56,167 bases of DNA from an uncultured Pseudomonadota bacterium (GCA_949286215.1 CASDYX010000008.1:1-56167), one strand, 5' to 3'. Positions 12,008 to 20,236 are shown, counted from the stretch's first letter. Translations and numbers: made by a program. Notes: a model not told the origin generated them from the letters alone.

Positions 12008-12630
12008 AATTTGAGCTTATAACCGCCGTTTTCGGTAATGATGAGTTGAGCATCTACATCATCATGCTCCACCTTTTGTCTGAGGCGGTAAATATGCGTT
12101 TCAATTGTATGGGTTGAAACTTCGGCATTATAATCCCACACATCTTGTAACAAATCGGTTTTGCTGACGATTTTATCTTTTGCTTTGTAAAGATATTTAA
12201 TCACCGCCACTACTTTTTCGGTGAGTTTTATGAGCTCATTATTGCGCAGGTTCAAAATCTCTTTAGCCAAAGGGTGAAGCTCATAGTTATTAAAAGTCAA
12301 ATAAGCATCACTGCTGTTTTCAAACTTGTTAATACAAGAGCGTAAATTGTTCAAAAACTCATTGAGCCGGAACGGCTTTTCCACCAAAAAGACTAAATCG
12401 CCGTTTTCTCCTAAGCCTTCAACATTTTTCTCCAGTAACACGATTGGTGATTTTACATGTTTTTCTCGCAAACGAGGCAAAAGCTCTCTTTTTTCATCTA
12501 AGATATAAATATCATAGGACGCATCATCATCTTCTCTTTCAATAGAAAATTCTGGAGCATAGAGGTGAATCTGCCCGCATAAATCTTCAGCAAATCCTTC
12601 ATTGTCAGATAAAAACAAGATACTAGGCAT
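12004..12630 (-). CDS. Orphan OmpR-family response regulator with atypical receiver
   Basis: A 208-residue transcription regulator. Residues 1-105 form a short receiver with a candidate phospho-Asp D45 (YILDEK) and conserved Lys K85 (EKPF), but only one of the usual acidic pair near the N-terminus (SDN, 8-10), and Glu where the conserved Ser/Thr should be (PIVLLEK). Residues about 112-208 are a winged-helix DNA-binding domain (LTEKVVAVIKYL, STHTIETHIYRLRQK, ENGGYKLKF) of the OmpR/PhoB type. No histidine kinase is nearby. Control may be independent of phosphorylation. Its stop overlaps that of the metalloprotease gene by about 3 bases. Confidence 0.85.
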   Translation of the reverse strand: MPSILFLSDNEGFAEDLCGQIHLYAPEFSIEREDDDASYDIYILDEKRELLPRLREKHVKSPIVLLEKNVEGLGENGDLVFLVEKPFRLNEFLNNLRSCINKFENSSDAYLTFNNYELHPLAKEILNLRNNELIKLTEKVVAVIKYLYKAKDKIVSKTDLLQDVWDYNAEVSTHTIETHIYRLRQKVEHDDVDAQLIITENGGYKLKF

Positions 12631-12644
12631 TACATCTCTCCTGC

Positions 12645-13775
12645 TTAAAAGTGCAAACCGACACCGGCCACAACGCTGTAACCTTTGTTGTTGTTTTCAA
12701 TATCTTTATTTGCGCCTCTAAAGTTGACTTGCGCCCCGATTAAGTACAAATCAACATATTTGTTGAATTGGTATTGTTGCGACAGCATAAAAATATCATC
12801 TTGGTTATAGGTATTCTCAGCCTCGCTGTGTAAATATGATAAAGCCACGCTGTAAGGCCCGATTTCATATCCGATTCCAACATCCCATGCCTGTCCTTCG
12901 CGGTAGTTATCAAACAAATCGGGCAGTCTCGGGTTGTTTGAAACTTCCGTAATCGGAAAGTCTCCGCCATCCACATAAGATTTACGATAACTTGTTCCAA
13001 GTGTCCAACCGCCTTTATAAAAACTCAAACCGGCTGAAAACTCTTTATCATCTTGGTGAAAAATACCATACCCCAACGCAGCCGACATATCCGCAAACCC
13101 AAGGTCTTGCTCGGTATATAAAGAAAATACGTAGGCGGAATCATCTTCATATCTGGCAAATTTATTAACCAAACCGCGGCGGTCATAACTATCCGGCGCA
13201 TACGAAAAACCAAACATCGTGTTGTAAATTTCAGGAGTGATGTAAGTGATTTTCGGAGCAACACCATCCGTGTTAATAGAGGTAGAATTGAGTGTCTGAA
13301 AACTTGTCGTGTGCTTATCTCTAATCCAGTTTGGATTCGTCATAAAGTTAACAATATCGGAATCATTAACCCCCATGGCACCTACGCGCGGTGCTCCTAC
13401 TTGAAATTGATAGGCCGCGTTATAGGTTTCACCCAACATAATCCGCCCGAACACATCATCATAAATCGCATATAGCTCTTGCCCCCAGTTGCCGTTGTTA
13501 TAATTATACATATCGCGGTTAATTCCGGCATTAAGGTCGGCATAAAGCCCGAGTTTGCGCACGTCATTAAACTCTTTTTCCCAGCCCAGATTAAGGCTAA
13601 GGTTGTAAATGGTCTTATCTCTGGGAGAATTATGCTTGTAGCGGTTTGAGGGCATATTATAGCCATACAAGGCATCGATTCTTCCCTCATAAATAAATTG
13701 TGATTCTTCAGCTTTTGCTTGAGTGGCATTCAAGGCAAGCATGGCAAAACAAAATATTGAAAACTTAAATTTCAT
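12645..13775 (-). CDS. Outer-membrane porin (16-strand Gram-negative type)
   Basis: A 376-residue outer-membrane channel. The start is set at the ATG at 13773-13775, which has AAGG 8 bases upstream and gives a clean signal peptide (MKFKFSIFCFAMLALNATQAKA, cut before EES); the upstream TTG in the same frame would add nine residues and lies in the leader. The mature protein has alternating aromatic/polar strands, many Tyr and Gly residues, the loop-3-like acidic stretch, and ends in a C-terminal Phe (AGVGLHF), the usual signal for beta-barrel insertion. A strong promoter lies just upstream. Confidence 0.85.
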   Translation of the reverse strand: MKFKFSIFCFAMLALNATQAKAEESQFIYEGRIDALYGYNMPSNRYKHNSPRDKTIYNLSLNLGWEKEFNDVRKLGLYADLNAGINRDMYNYNNGNWGQELYAIYDDVFGRIMLGETYNAAYQFQVGAPRVGAMGVNDSDIVNFMTNPNWIRDKHTTSFQTLNSTSINTDGVAPKITYITPEIYNTMFGFSYAPDSYDRRGLVNKFARYEDDSAYVFSLYTEQDLGFADMSAALGYGIFHQDDKEFSAGLSFYKGGWTLGTSYRKSYVDGGDFPITEVSNNPRLPDLFDNYREGQAWDVGIGYEIGPYSVALSYLHSEAENTYNQDDIFMLSQQYQFNKYVDLYLIGAQVNFRGANKDIENNNKGYSVVAGVGLHF

Positions 13776-13803
13776 CAATCTGACCTTTTTTATGTTTATC
13801 AAG

Positions 13804-13832
13804 AGTGTAAAGAGAGTTTTTTCTTAGGTCAA
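13804..13832 (-). promoter_or_regulatory. Porin promoter
   Basis: On the minus strand TTGACC (13827-13832), a 17-base spacer and TACACT (13804-13809). It is positioned 28 bases before the chosen ATG. Confidence 0.7.
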
Positions 13833-13851
13833 TCACAATTATAAAAGGAAG

Positions 13852-14667
13852 TTATTTTTTTATTTCCACAATCACCGGAACGTGGTCGGATGGCCTTTCT
13901 TGCTCACGCATAAATTTACAAATTTTAACCGAGACGATTCTATCCTTTAAGCAAGGTGAAACCCAAATATGGTCAAGCCTACGACCCTTATTGTTTGTCT
14001 GCCAATTAGGGTTGCGATAACTCCACCAAGTAAATATCTTTTCAGGCTCGGGATGAAATAGCCTTATGGTATCGACAAAGTCCAAAGAGTTTTTCAAACG
14101 ATTTAAGCGAGAAACTTCCACCGGCGTATGTGATATGATTTTGAGCATTTGCTTGTGATTCCAAACATCGTTTTCTAAAGGAGCCACGTTAAAATCGCCG
14201 CAAACAATCATTTTTCTTTTACCATAATCGTCTTTGTGGTTTTCCCAATATTCAGCCACATCGTCCATAAAGGTAAGTTTGTGTGCAAAAGAAATATTTT
14301 CAATCGGGTCGGGAATGTCGCCACCGGCAGGAATATAAATATTGTTGATTTCCAAATCATCAAACACGCGGGCAATAATATGTCTGGCATCGCTTTTGCC
14401 GACCCAATCTTTTTGCTCGATTCCTTCCAAATGTGTCTTGGATAAAATTGCCACGCCGTTGTAGCCGGGCATACTGTACAGAGCAATATTTTTATACCCC
14501 AAAGCCTCAATTTCCTCAAACGGAAAATCTTCTCTTTTGGCCTTAACTTCTTGAATGCAAATAATATCGGGATTTTCTTTTTCAACCAAAACCTTTAACA
14601 ATTCCAAACGAATGCGAATGGAATTTACGTTCCAGGTTGCGAGTTTGAAAGTCTTTTCCGAAGCCAT
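13852..14667 (-). CDS. xth: Exonuclease III (AP endonuclease)
   Basis: Cuts DNA at abasic sites and degrades 3' ends; it works with MutM, also in this window, in base-excision repair. The 271-residue protein has all signature blocks of the ExoIII family: LATWNVNSIRIR, the catalytic Glu in ICIQEVKA, NGVAILSK, CGDFNVAP (catalytic Asp and Asn), RRLDHIW and RPSDHVPV with the active-site His. It starts 2 bases after the lolA stop, with AAAGGA inside the end of lolA, so the two form an operon. Confidence 0.96.
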   Translation of the reverse strand: MASEKTFKLATWNVNSIRIRLELLKVLVEKENPDIICIQEVKAKREDFPFEEIEALGYKNIALYSMPGYNGVAILSKTHLEGIEQKDWVGKSDARHIIARVFDDLEINNIYIPAGGDIPDPIENISFAHKLTFMDDVAEYWENHKDDYGKRKMIVCGDFNVAPLENDVWNHKQMLKIISHTPVEVSRLNRLKNSLDFVDTIRLFHPEPEKIFTWWSYRNPNWQTNNKGRRLDHIWVSPCLKDRIVSVKICKFMREQERPSDHVPVIVEIKK

Positions 14668-14669
14668 AA

Positions 14670-15293
14670 TTAACGGCGTCCTTTTTTATAGCTTTTGGGA
14701 CCTTTATTTTCTTTTTTGAACTTGAACAAAGAGCTGTCTAAATCCACGTCTTTTTGCGCGTTATAAAGAGATACCGTTACCTCCACGCTTTGCGGGTCAA
14801 CAATACTCCATTGTTTGAGCTCAAACGGATTGTTGTTAAAAGTCAGAGAAATCGGACCGATATCTTCTTTTTCCTGATATTGCACTTTTATTTTTGTAAT
14901 TCCGGCATCTTGATAATAGTCAATTACTTTGAAAGCCTTGCCGTCCAATTTTACATCATTTGCCAAAATCAAACTCGCCGGAATATCATCATAATCAATA
15001 TTGGTAACTTGGTCTAATTCTTTATCATGATAGACGATATAATCCCCGTCACCAATGATATTCACATCAACCGGCGGATTATACTCCATACGGATTTTGT
15101 TTGGTTTTTGAATATATAATTTTCCCTCTGCGGTATTACCGTTGCTGGCAGTCTGTACAAAGGAGGCCTGCATGGTTTTGATGTTGTTAAGATAGTTTTC
15201 AATTTGTTTTAAGTTTTCTTGTTTTTGCGCCAACACCGGATGAGTACTCAAGAGCAAAACAGCGCAACAAGCCGCCCAAATTGATATTTTCAT
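14670..15293 (-). CDS. lolA: Outer-membrane lipoprotein carrier protein LolA
   Basis: Periplasmic chaperone that carries lipoproteins from the inner to the outer membrane. The ATG at 15291-15293 (AAGGA 8 bases upstream) gives 207 residues with a signal peptide (MKISIWAACCAVLLLSTHPVLA). The mature part opens with the family pattern: a helix, then MQASFVQTASNG, GKLYIQKPNKIRMEYNPP and GDGDYIVYHDKELDQVT. The C-terminal tail is Lys-rich (FKKENKGPKSYKKGRR), which is unusual. Co-transcribed with xth. Confidence 0.9.
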   Translation of the reverse strand: MKISIWAACCAVLLLSTHPVLAQKQENLKQIENYLNNIKTMQASFVQTASNGNTAEGKLYIQKPNKIRMEYNPPVDVNIIGDGDYIVYHDKELDQVTNIDYDDIPASLILANDVKLDGKAFKVIDYYQDAGITKIKVQYQEKEDIGPISLTFNNNPFELKQWSIVDPQSVEVTVSLYNAQKDVDLDSSLFKFKKENKGPKSYKKGRR

Positions 15294-15329
15294 TTTGCCG
15301 TTCCTTATTCTAAAACACAAACATCAACT

Positions 15330-15358
15330 AATATAATCAATAATCAGAAATAGTCTAA
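15330..15358 (-). promoter_or_regulatory. lolA-xth promoter
   Basis: On the minus strand TTAGAC (15353-15358), 17 bases, TATATT (15330-15335), 37 bases before the lolA ATG. Confidence 0.55.
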
Positions 15359-15402
15359 TAAAAAAATCTCCCCGACTGAAAAGTTGAGGAGATTTTTTTT
15401 AT
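15359..15402. terminator. Terminator after the 41-residue peptide gene
   Basis: ATCTCC and GGAGAT pair, with a mostly paired inner stem capped by GAAA; A-runs and T-runs flank it on both sides. On the minus strand it lies 14 bases after the small peptide stop. Confidence 0.8.
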
Positions 15403-15415
15403 TTAAGGAATAGGC

Positions 15416-15541
15416 TTATTTATTGCAACTTTCTTTTTTTGTAGAAGCAGATTTTGTGGAGTTAGAAGAGTTAGAAGAATTTGAGTTGCTTGAAGCAGAT
15501 TTAGTAGTTTTGGTATTGTTATTATTGCAATTACAAGACAT
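15416..15541 (-). CDS. Tiny Asn/Ser/Thr/Lys-rich peptide with CxC at the N-terminus (41 residues)
   Basis: Not a known family. The frame starts at an ATG (15539-15541) preceded by a perfect AAGGAG Shine-Dalgarno with 7-base spacing and is closed by a hairpin terminator, so expression is credible. The product begins MSCNCNNNN, continues as low-complexity Ser/Asn/Thr with regular Lys, including two KSAS units, and ends KKESCNK. Cys sit at 3, 5 and 39 only, one cluster at each end. No signal peptide or membrane segment. A metal-binding or disulfide-joined peptide is possible; this is speculation from composition. It occupies most of the gap of about 350 bases between lolA and the methyltransferase. 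Confidence 0.65.
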   Translation of the reverse strand: MSCNCNNNNTKTTKSASSNSNSSNSSNSTKSASTKKESCNK

Positions 15542-15641
15542 GTTTTTTCTCCTTAAAGGTTATGATTGAACCATAATTGGTCCTCTGAAGATGTAATATG
15601 TTATGTGAGAAAAAACAGGTTTTATAGACTTATTATTAAAT

Positions 15642-16562
15642 TTATCCGTTACGAGCGCGAAAGATTCCGTTTTCATAACCCTGAATTTCAGGAAATTCTT
15701 CGGCTAATTCCAAGCGTTTAAGTGCCAGAGCGACATATTCTTTTTCTCTCTCAATAGCAATAAAGTTGCGTTTGAGTTTTTTTGCGGTAACGGCGGTGGT
15801 TCCCGAGCCGACAAACGGGTCAAACACCACATCACCCTCATTGCTTGAGGCCAAAATAAGTTTTGCAATCAGCTTTTCAGGCTTTTGCGTGGGGTGAGGG
15901 GTATTTTCCGGCATTGACCAGAAGGGAATTGATATATCTGTCCAAATATTTGAAGGAGCCGTTAAGCGGTATCTTTCATCATCGTTCTGCACCCAATCTT
16001 TTGGCAAGCCGGATTTATCCCGATAAGGGGCAATCACCTTACGTTGGATTTTAACATTATCCAAATTAAAAGTATAATCTTTCCCTTTGGTGAAGAACCA
16101 AATATCTTCCAGGCAATTTTTCCAGTTGTTGGAGGCTCCTCTGCCTTTTTCTCTTTCCCAAGAAATTCGGTTTTGCAACAAAAAATATTTTCCGGCAACT
16201 TCCGGTATGGCAATAGAAGTTTTCCAGTCGGCACAAATATAAATCGAGGCATTATCTTTAAGAAGCCGCACCGTCTTAGATAACCAAGAATCCAACCACT
16301 CTTTATAAGAATTCAGCCCCATTTCTTTGAAAACGGATTTCCCAAAGTTTTTAGTCAGATTATATGGCGGGTCAACAATCATCAAATCCACCGAATTATC
16401 AGGCAATAAATCAATCGCCTTAAAAGCGTCTTGCCAAATAATTTGATTTAGGACTTCATGAAGGCTAGCTAGTCTTTTGAGTTTAACGGCTTGCGCGGCG
16501 TAAGTTTGAGTTTGCGCCCTATTGAGCTCCAAAGTTTTATTACGGGGAGCTTTGGTTTTCAT
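15642..16562 (-). CDS. Beta-class adenine-specific DNA methyltransferase (orphan, YhdJ-like)
   Basis: Transfers a methyl group from S-adenosylmethionine to DNA. In the 306 residues, catalytic motif IV (DPPY, 64-67) comes first and the AdoMet-binding motif I (DPFVGSGTT, about 248-256) last, with HPTQKPE between; this order defines the beta class, and DPPY favours N6-adenine. It lacks the roughly 80-residue C-terminal domain of CcrM, and the layout resembles E. coli YhdJ. No restriction endonuclease gene is adjacent. It starts 4 bases after HPr and is the last gene of the PTS operon, an odd place for a methyltransferase. Target site not predictable. Confidence 0.88.
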   Translation of the reverse strand: MKTKAPRNKTLELNRAQTQTYAAQAVKLKRLASLHEVLNQIIWQDAFKAIDLLPDNSVDLMIVDPPYNLTKNFGKSVFKEMGLNSYKEWLDSWLSKTVRLLKDNASIYICADWKTSIAIPEVAGKYFLLQNRISWEREKGRGASNNWKNCLEDIWFFTKGKDYTFNLDNVKIQRKVIAPYRDKSGLPKDWVQNDDERYRLTAPSNIWTDISIPFWSMPENTPHPTQKPEKLIAKLILASSNEGDVVFDPFVGSGTTAVTAKKLKRNFIAIEREKEYVALALKRLELAEEFPEIQGYENGIFRARNG

Positions 16563-16566
16563 TGAC

Positions 16567-16845
16567 TTATTCTTCGCCGAACTTACTGTTAACCAATAAT
16601 GTTAAAGCATCCAGAGCTTCTTTTGCCTGATTTCCCGAGCAGTTAACTTTAATGGTTGTGCCTTTGGCGGCAGCCAACATCATCAATCCCATAATTGAGC
16701 AACCGCTCACTGTTTGGCCGATTCTCTCCACGGTTACATCAGCATCCAAATCTTCAATAGCTTTCACAAAAGCGGCGGCCGCTCTGGCATGTAAACCTTT
16801 TTTGTTTTGAATTTCTAAGGTTGCGGATAAAGTTTCATCAGCCAT
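16567..16845 (-). CDS. ptsH: Phosphocarrier protein HPr
   Basis: Phosphotransferase-system carrier that passes a phosphate from enzyme I to EIIA proteins. The 92 residues include the phospho-His H19 with R21 (GLHARAAAAF) and S50 in CSIMGLMML, the position of the regulatory Ser phosphorylated by HPr kinase in other bacteria. It starts 3 bases after the EIIA stop. Alphaproteobacteria commonly use such a system for regulation rather than sugar uptake, and no sugar permease is present here. The usual neighbours hprK and rapZ are missing from this locus. Confidence 0.93.
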   Translation of the reverse strand: MADETLSATLEIQNKKGLHARAAAAFVKAIEDLDADVTVERIGQTVSGCSIMGLMMLAAAKGTTIKVNCSGNQAKEALDALTLLVNSKFGEE

Positions 16846-16848
16846 GAC

Positions 16849-17247
16849 TTACATTCCCAATAATTTAGAGGCTACATTAATATATTTTTTGCCGGCATCT
16901 TGAGCGCCTTCAACGGCTTCTTTTAAAGACTTATCTTTGCGCAAAGAAGCAAGTTTAATCAGCATCGGCAAGTTAATGCCGGCAATGATTTCCACCTTTG
17001 CTCTGTCCATAATAGAGATTGCCAAGTTAGAAGGAGTTCCGCCAAACATATCTGTCAAAACAATTGTTCCGTCGCCGGAGTTCACGTGTTCAGCCTTTGA
17101 GAGAATTTCATTTCTTCTCATTTCCATATCGTCTTCCGGACCAATACAAACAGCCTCAACTTGTTCTTGCTTTCCGACCACATGTTGCATGGCCGAAATA
17201 AATTCCAAGGCAAGATTTCCATGGGTAACTAAAACTAAACCAATCAT
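16849..17247 (-). CDS. PTS EIIA component, mannose family
   Basis: A 132-residue stand-alone EIIA domain. H9 in LVLVTHG is the phosphorylated His; TDMFGGTPSNLA and AGINLPMLIKL are typical of the mannose/fructose/sorbose EIIA fold. No EIIB, EIIC or EIID genes lie in the window, so a regulatory role with HPr is likely, as known for alphaproteobacterial EIIA-Man. Second gene of a four-gene operon; its ATG is 13 bases after the upstream stop. Confidence 0.93.
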   Translation of the reverse strand: MIGLVLVTHGNLALEFISAMQHVVGKQEQVEAVCIGPEDDMEMRRNEILSKAEHVNSGDGTIVLTDMFGGTPSNLAISIMDRAKVEIIAGINLPMLIKLASLRKDKSLKEAVEGAQDAGKKYINVASKLLGM

Positions 17248-17260
17248 ATTTTTTCCTTAA

Positions 17261-17677
17261 CTATTTATCACCGCAAGACCAAATTTTAACGGCGCCAAAA
17301 GAGTTAATAACATCTTCTCTGCTCTTGGCACGAACCAATTCGTCAGCACGGGTTTGTTTGCCCCTAAAGGTAATTTCTTCAACATTTTCAACCGGAACAC
17401 CATAAGTGCGTTCAACCATTTTACCCTGTAATTCCACAATCATCACAAACTCAGCTTCAGCCAAAGGACCTTTGGTTTCTTCATCAATATTGTCGAGCTT
17501 AACGGCTAAGCGGTCATCTCTCTTGAGCAAAGCGGTTTTTTTGCCGTCAAATTCGAGAACCGGATTAACTGGAGCGCCTTCTCTGGCATCAATAAAAATT
17601 GCCAGTTCGCCGAATTTGTTTTCAATGATTTCATAAAAATCTTGTTTTTCAATCAGAGTGTAATATTGGTTTTCCAT
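17261..17677 (-). CDS. Unknown 138-residue protein, first gene of the PTS operon
   Basis: I do not recognise the family. It is acidic and soluble, with alternating strand-like segments (FVMIVELQGKMVERTYGVP is a clear strand-turn-strand) and a helical end; no signal peptide. It leads the operon unknown - EIIA - HPr - methyltransferase, in the place where HPr kinase or RapZ usually stands in Alphaproteobacteria, but it shows no P-loop and is too short to be either. A strong promoter precedes it. A role in PTS signalling is suggested by context only. Confidence 0.8.
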   Translation of the reverse strand: MENQYYTLIEKQDFYEIIENKFGELAIFIDAREGAPVNPVLEFDGKKTALLKRDDRLAVKLDNIDEETKGPLAEAEFVMIVELQGKMVERTYGVPVENVEEITFRGKQTRADELVRAKSREDVINSFGAVKIWSCGDK

Positions 17678-17693
17678 GGTATTTATCCTATTA

Positions 17694-17703
17694 AAAGCGC
17701 TTT
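17694..17703. promoter_or_regulatory. Palindrome in the PTS operon leader, LacI-family operator-like
   Basis: AAAGCGCTTT is a perfect palindrome, embedded in a nearly symmetric 17-base stretch, and contains AAGCGCTT, which fits the AAnCGnTT core of LacI-family operators. It lies about 20 bases after the predicted transcription start. No LacI-type gene is in the window. Confidence 0.3.
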
Positions 17704-17729
17704 AATATCATAAAGCCTACATTGCAAAC

Positions 17730-17758
17730 ATAATATTACAATAACCCGAATGTGTCAA
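17730..17758 (-). promoter_or_regulatory. Promoter of the EIIA-HPr-methyltransferase operon
   Basis: On the minus strand TTGACA (17753-17758), 17 bases, TATTAT (17730-17735): almost perfect sigma-70 consensus, 52 bases before the first ATG. Confidence 0.75.
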
Positions 17759-17789
17759 TTTTGAGTTAATAAGCGGGAGTTTTTATTAT

Positions 17790-19010
17790 TTACATCTCAA
17801 TAATCGAGTTGTTTTTGACTTGCCAAAACTGTGCTTCATCTTTAAGAGAGGTAAATAAATCAGGATTTGTTGAGGTAATCCAAGCTTGAACTTTAAGATC
17901 ACGAATTTTTTCAAGCAAAGCCTCACGTTTTATGTCATCAAGATGCGCCACAACCTCATCAAGCAACAATACGGGAGCAAATCCTTTATCCAAAGTTTGG
18001 CACTTTGTTTGTGCTAAAATAATGCTGATGAGCAAAGACTTTTGCTCGCCGGTTGAGCAAAGTTCGGCCGGCATTCTTTTCTTCTTGTAATAAACCTTAA
18101 AATCTGTTCGATTAACACCGTCAACAAAGTCATTATACAGAACATTTCGCCTTTGTGCTTTCAGGCTGGCGCAATAAGCTTCTTCGGCATCAAGCGCCGG
18201 CATTTTATCCAACATTTTTTCAACCATGCCGTCAAGCTCAAGCAAAACATTAGGGAACACATCATCTGGCTCATGTTCAATAAAAGTGTTGAGCTTGGCA
18301 ATTTGTTCACGTCTTGCCGCGGCTATTGCCACACCTAGTCCGGCCATTTCTTCTTCTAAAGAGCTCAGCCAAAAGTTATCATGTTGCCCGCTTTTCAGGA
18401 GCTGATACCATTGTTTATACAAATGCTCAAAGTTTGATGTGCGTTTTGCATGTTCCACATCAAAAGCATAAACCAATCGGTCCAAAAAACTTCTTCTGGG
18501 TTGTGAACCGCCGCGAAACAGCCTGTCCATTTGCGGAGTAAGCCAAATAGCAGAAATATAACGCCCTAAATCAGCTTGTGAGTTGGTTTTAATACCATCT
18601 ATTTTAACGATTCTTCGGTCAAAACTTCGGGTGTCGTCATCATCATCACGAATGGATTTTTCAACGGCAGTCCCGATTTCGATATCATCATCATTATTAC
18701 GAACGGTTGCCGATACTGCCCAGCTGGTATTGCTGATAGCGGTGGGAGCATATTCATCATCAACCAAGCAAGGGCTAATACGTCTAATATCAGAGAGTTT
18801 TGCACTCCGCATACCTCTTCCCGGTGTTAAAAAAGAGATAGCTTCCAAAATATTTGTTTTGCCGACACCGTTATCTCCGGTAATAACAATCGGCGCTAAG
18901 TCTGCGTTAATGCGTAAATGCGCATAGTTTCTGAAATCAGTTAAAGTCAGGCGGGTAACACCTGACTTTATCTGATTAGCAAAACTTAATATTTCGGCAG
19001 TATTGTCCAA
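17790..19010 (-). CDS. recF: DNA replication and repair protein RecF
   Basis: SMC-like ATPase that helps load RecA at gapped DNA. The 406-residue protein has LTLTDFRNYAHL near the N-terminus, Walker A at G45-T52 (GDNGVGKT), the signature-type CSTGEQKSLLI, and Walker B PVLLLDEVVAHLD. It starts 1 base after the dnaN stop, so it is translationally coupled to dnaN. A very acidic stretch with repeated Asp (about 100-120, NDDDIE and RDDDDTRS) is an insertion not usual for the family. Confidence 0.96.
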   Translation of the reverse strand: MDNTAEILSFANQIKSGVTRLTLTDFRNYAHLRINADLAPIVITGDNGVGKTNILEAISFLTPGRGMRSAKLSDIRRISPCLVDDEYAPTAISNTSWAVSATVRNNDDDIEIGTAVEKSIRDDDDDTRSFDRRIVKIDGIKTNSQADLGRYISAIWLTPQMDRLFRGGSQPRRSFLDRLVYAFDVEHAKRTSNFEHLYKQWYQLLKSGQHDNFWLSSLEEEMAGLGVAIAAARREQIAKLNTFIEHEPDDVFPNVLLELDGMVEKMLDKMPALDAEEAYCASLKAQRRNVLYNDFVDGVNRTDFKVYYKKKRMPAELCSTGEQKSLLISIILAQTKCQTLDKGFAPVLLLDEVVAHLDDIKREALLEKIRDLKVQAWITSTNPDLFTSLKDEAQFWQVKNNSIIEM

Positions 19011-19011
19011 C

Positions 19012-20130
19012 TTACACTCTCATCGGCATCAAAACATAGATTGCGCTTGAATCTGAGGTGTCATGGATAACAGACGGAGAAGAGCCGTCTGCAAAACTGA
19101 TACGAACACTCTCGCCTTTAACTTCAGCCAAAATATCCAACAAATAGCGGAAGTTATAGCCGATTTCCAGAGCTTCACTGTCATATTTAGCTTCGATTTC
19201 TTCTTGAGCGCTGCCAAGATCAGGACTTGAAGTTGTGATTGTGACGTGGTTTTTAGCTGTCAACATTTTGATGGCGCGTGTTCTTTCTGCCACAACAGAT
19301 ACACGGTCAACGGCAGCGGCCAAGTCTTTAACACCCAATTCCAAAACTTTGTCATTATCAGTCGGAATAACGCGTTCATAATCAGGATAAGTTCCGTCAA
19401 TGAGCTTTGATGTTAAGGTAATATCTTCCATTGTGAAACGGATTTTGTTTTCAGACAAAGCAATTGCAATTTCTTCAGCGCTTGTATCGTCTAACAATTT
19501 GCGAATTTCGCCAACAGTCTTTCTCGGAATAATAACGCCGACCATATTTTCAGCGCCTTTTGGCAAAGGAGATTCAACGCAAGCCAAGCGGTGACCGTCA
19601 GTTGCAACCACGCGCAAAACTTTTGCTTCGCCTTCGTTTTTGGCATGCATATAAACACCGTTCAGATAATATCTGGTTTCTTCAGTCGAAACGGCAAATT
19701 TTGTGCGGTCGATAACATCTTTTAATTCTTCTTTTGCCATAACAAAATTGGTTGGCAATTTATCACCGGAAATAACCGGAAAATCTTCAACTCCGATGCA
19801 AGACAAAGAGAACTTAGACTTGCCGGAAGCAATTGTTAATTGTCCTTTTTCATCAGGGAAGGTGAGTTCAACATCAGAACCATCAGATAATTTTCTGACG
19901 ATATCATAGAGCATGTGTGCCGGAGCGGTTGTTGCACCGACTTCTGATGTCTTAGCATCAACAATTTCCGTAATTTCGGTATCCATATCGGTAGCCTTAA
20001 AGCTGATACCGTCTTCCATAGCTTCGATTCTCACGTTAGAAAGAACGGGAATCGTGTTCCTTTTTTCCACGATACTTTGGACGTGGCTTAAAGATTTGAG
20101 CAAATTTGTGCGTTCGATAGTAAATTTCAT
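19012..20130 (-). CDS. dnaN: DNA polymerase III beta subunit (sliding clamp)
   Basis: Ring-shaped clamp that tethers the replicative polymerase. I place the start at the ATG at 20128-20130, giving 372 residues beginning MKFTIERTNLLKSL, exactly as in other DnaN proteins, with GGTGAAG as Shine-Dalgarno; an in-frame TTG four codons upstream is less likely. Typical features include the three repeated clamp domains, TDGHRLA, and the C-terminal VYVLMPMR-like end (IYVLMPMRV). Coupled to recF downstream and 170 bases after dnaA, from which it is separated by a terminator. Confidence 0.96.
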   Translation of the reverse strand: MKFTIERTNLLKSLSHVQSIVEKRNTIPVLSNVRIEAMEDGISFKATDMDTEITEIVDAKTSEVGATTAPAHMLYDIVRKLSDGSDVELTFPDEKGQLTIASGKSKFSLSCIGVEDFPVISGDKLPTNFVMAKEELKDVIDRTKFAVSTEETRYYLNGVYMHAKNEGEAKVLRVVATDGHRLACVESPLPKGAENMVGVIIPRKTVGEIRKLLDDTSAEEIAIALSENKIRFTMEDITLTSKLIDGTYPDYERVIPTDNDKVLELGVKDLAAAVDRVSVVAERTRAIKMLTAKNHVTITTSSPDLGSAQEEIEAKYDSEALEIGYNFRYLLDILAEVKGESVRISFADGSSPSVIHDTSDSSAIYVLMPMRV

Positions 20131-20206
20131 TTTCTTCACCAAAATTTTAGTTTCTAATTAACTCAATTTTAGCACATTGCACCAAAAGCATAATAAAAAA
20201 CACGGC

Positions 20207-20233
20207 TTATCAACAGTTTTTTGAATCCGATTC
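20207..20233. promoter_or_regulatory. DnaA-box-like site and paired GANTC sites in the dnaA-dnaN gap
   Basis: TTATCAACA (20207-20215) differs from the DnaA box TTATCCACA at one base. It is followed by GAATC (20223-20227) and GATTC (20229-20233), two CcrM-type GANTC sites forming a small inverted repeat upstream of dnaN. Function inferred. Confidence 0.4.
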
Positions 20234-20236
20234 GGC

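Noticed and set aside
15642..16562. CcrM cell-cycle methyltransferase
   Set aside because: Beta-class order fits, but the protein is about 50 residues short and lacks the CcrM C-terminal domain; the middle region resembles YhdJ-type enzymes.
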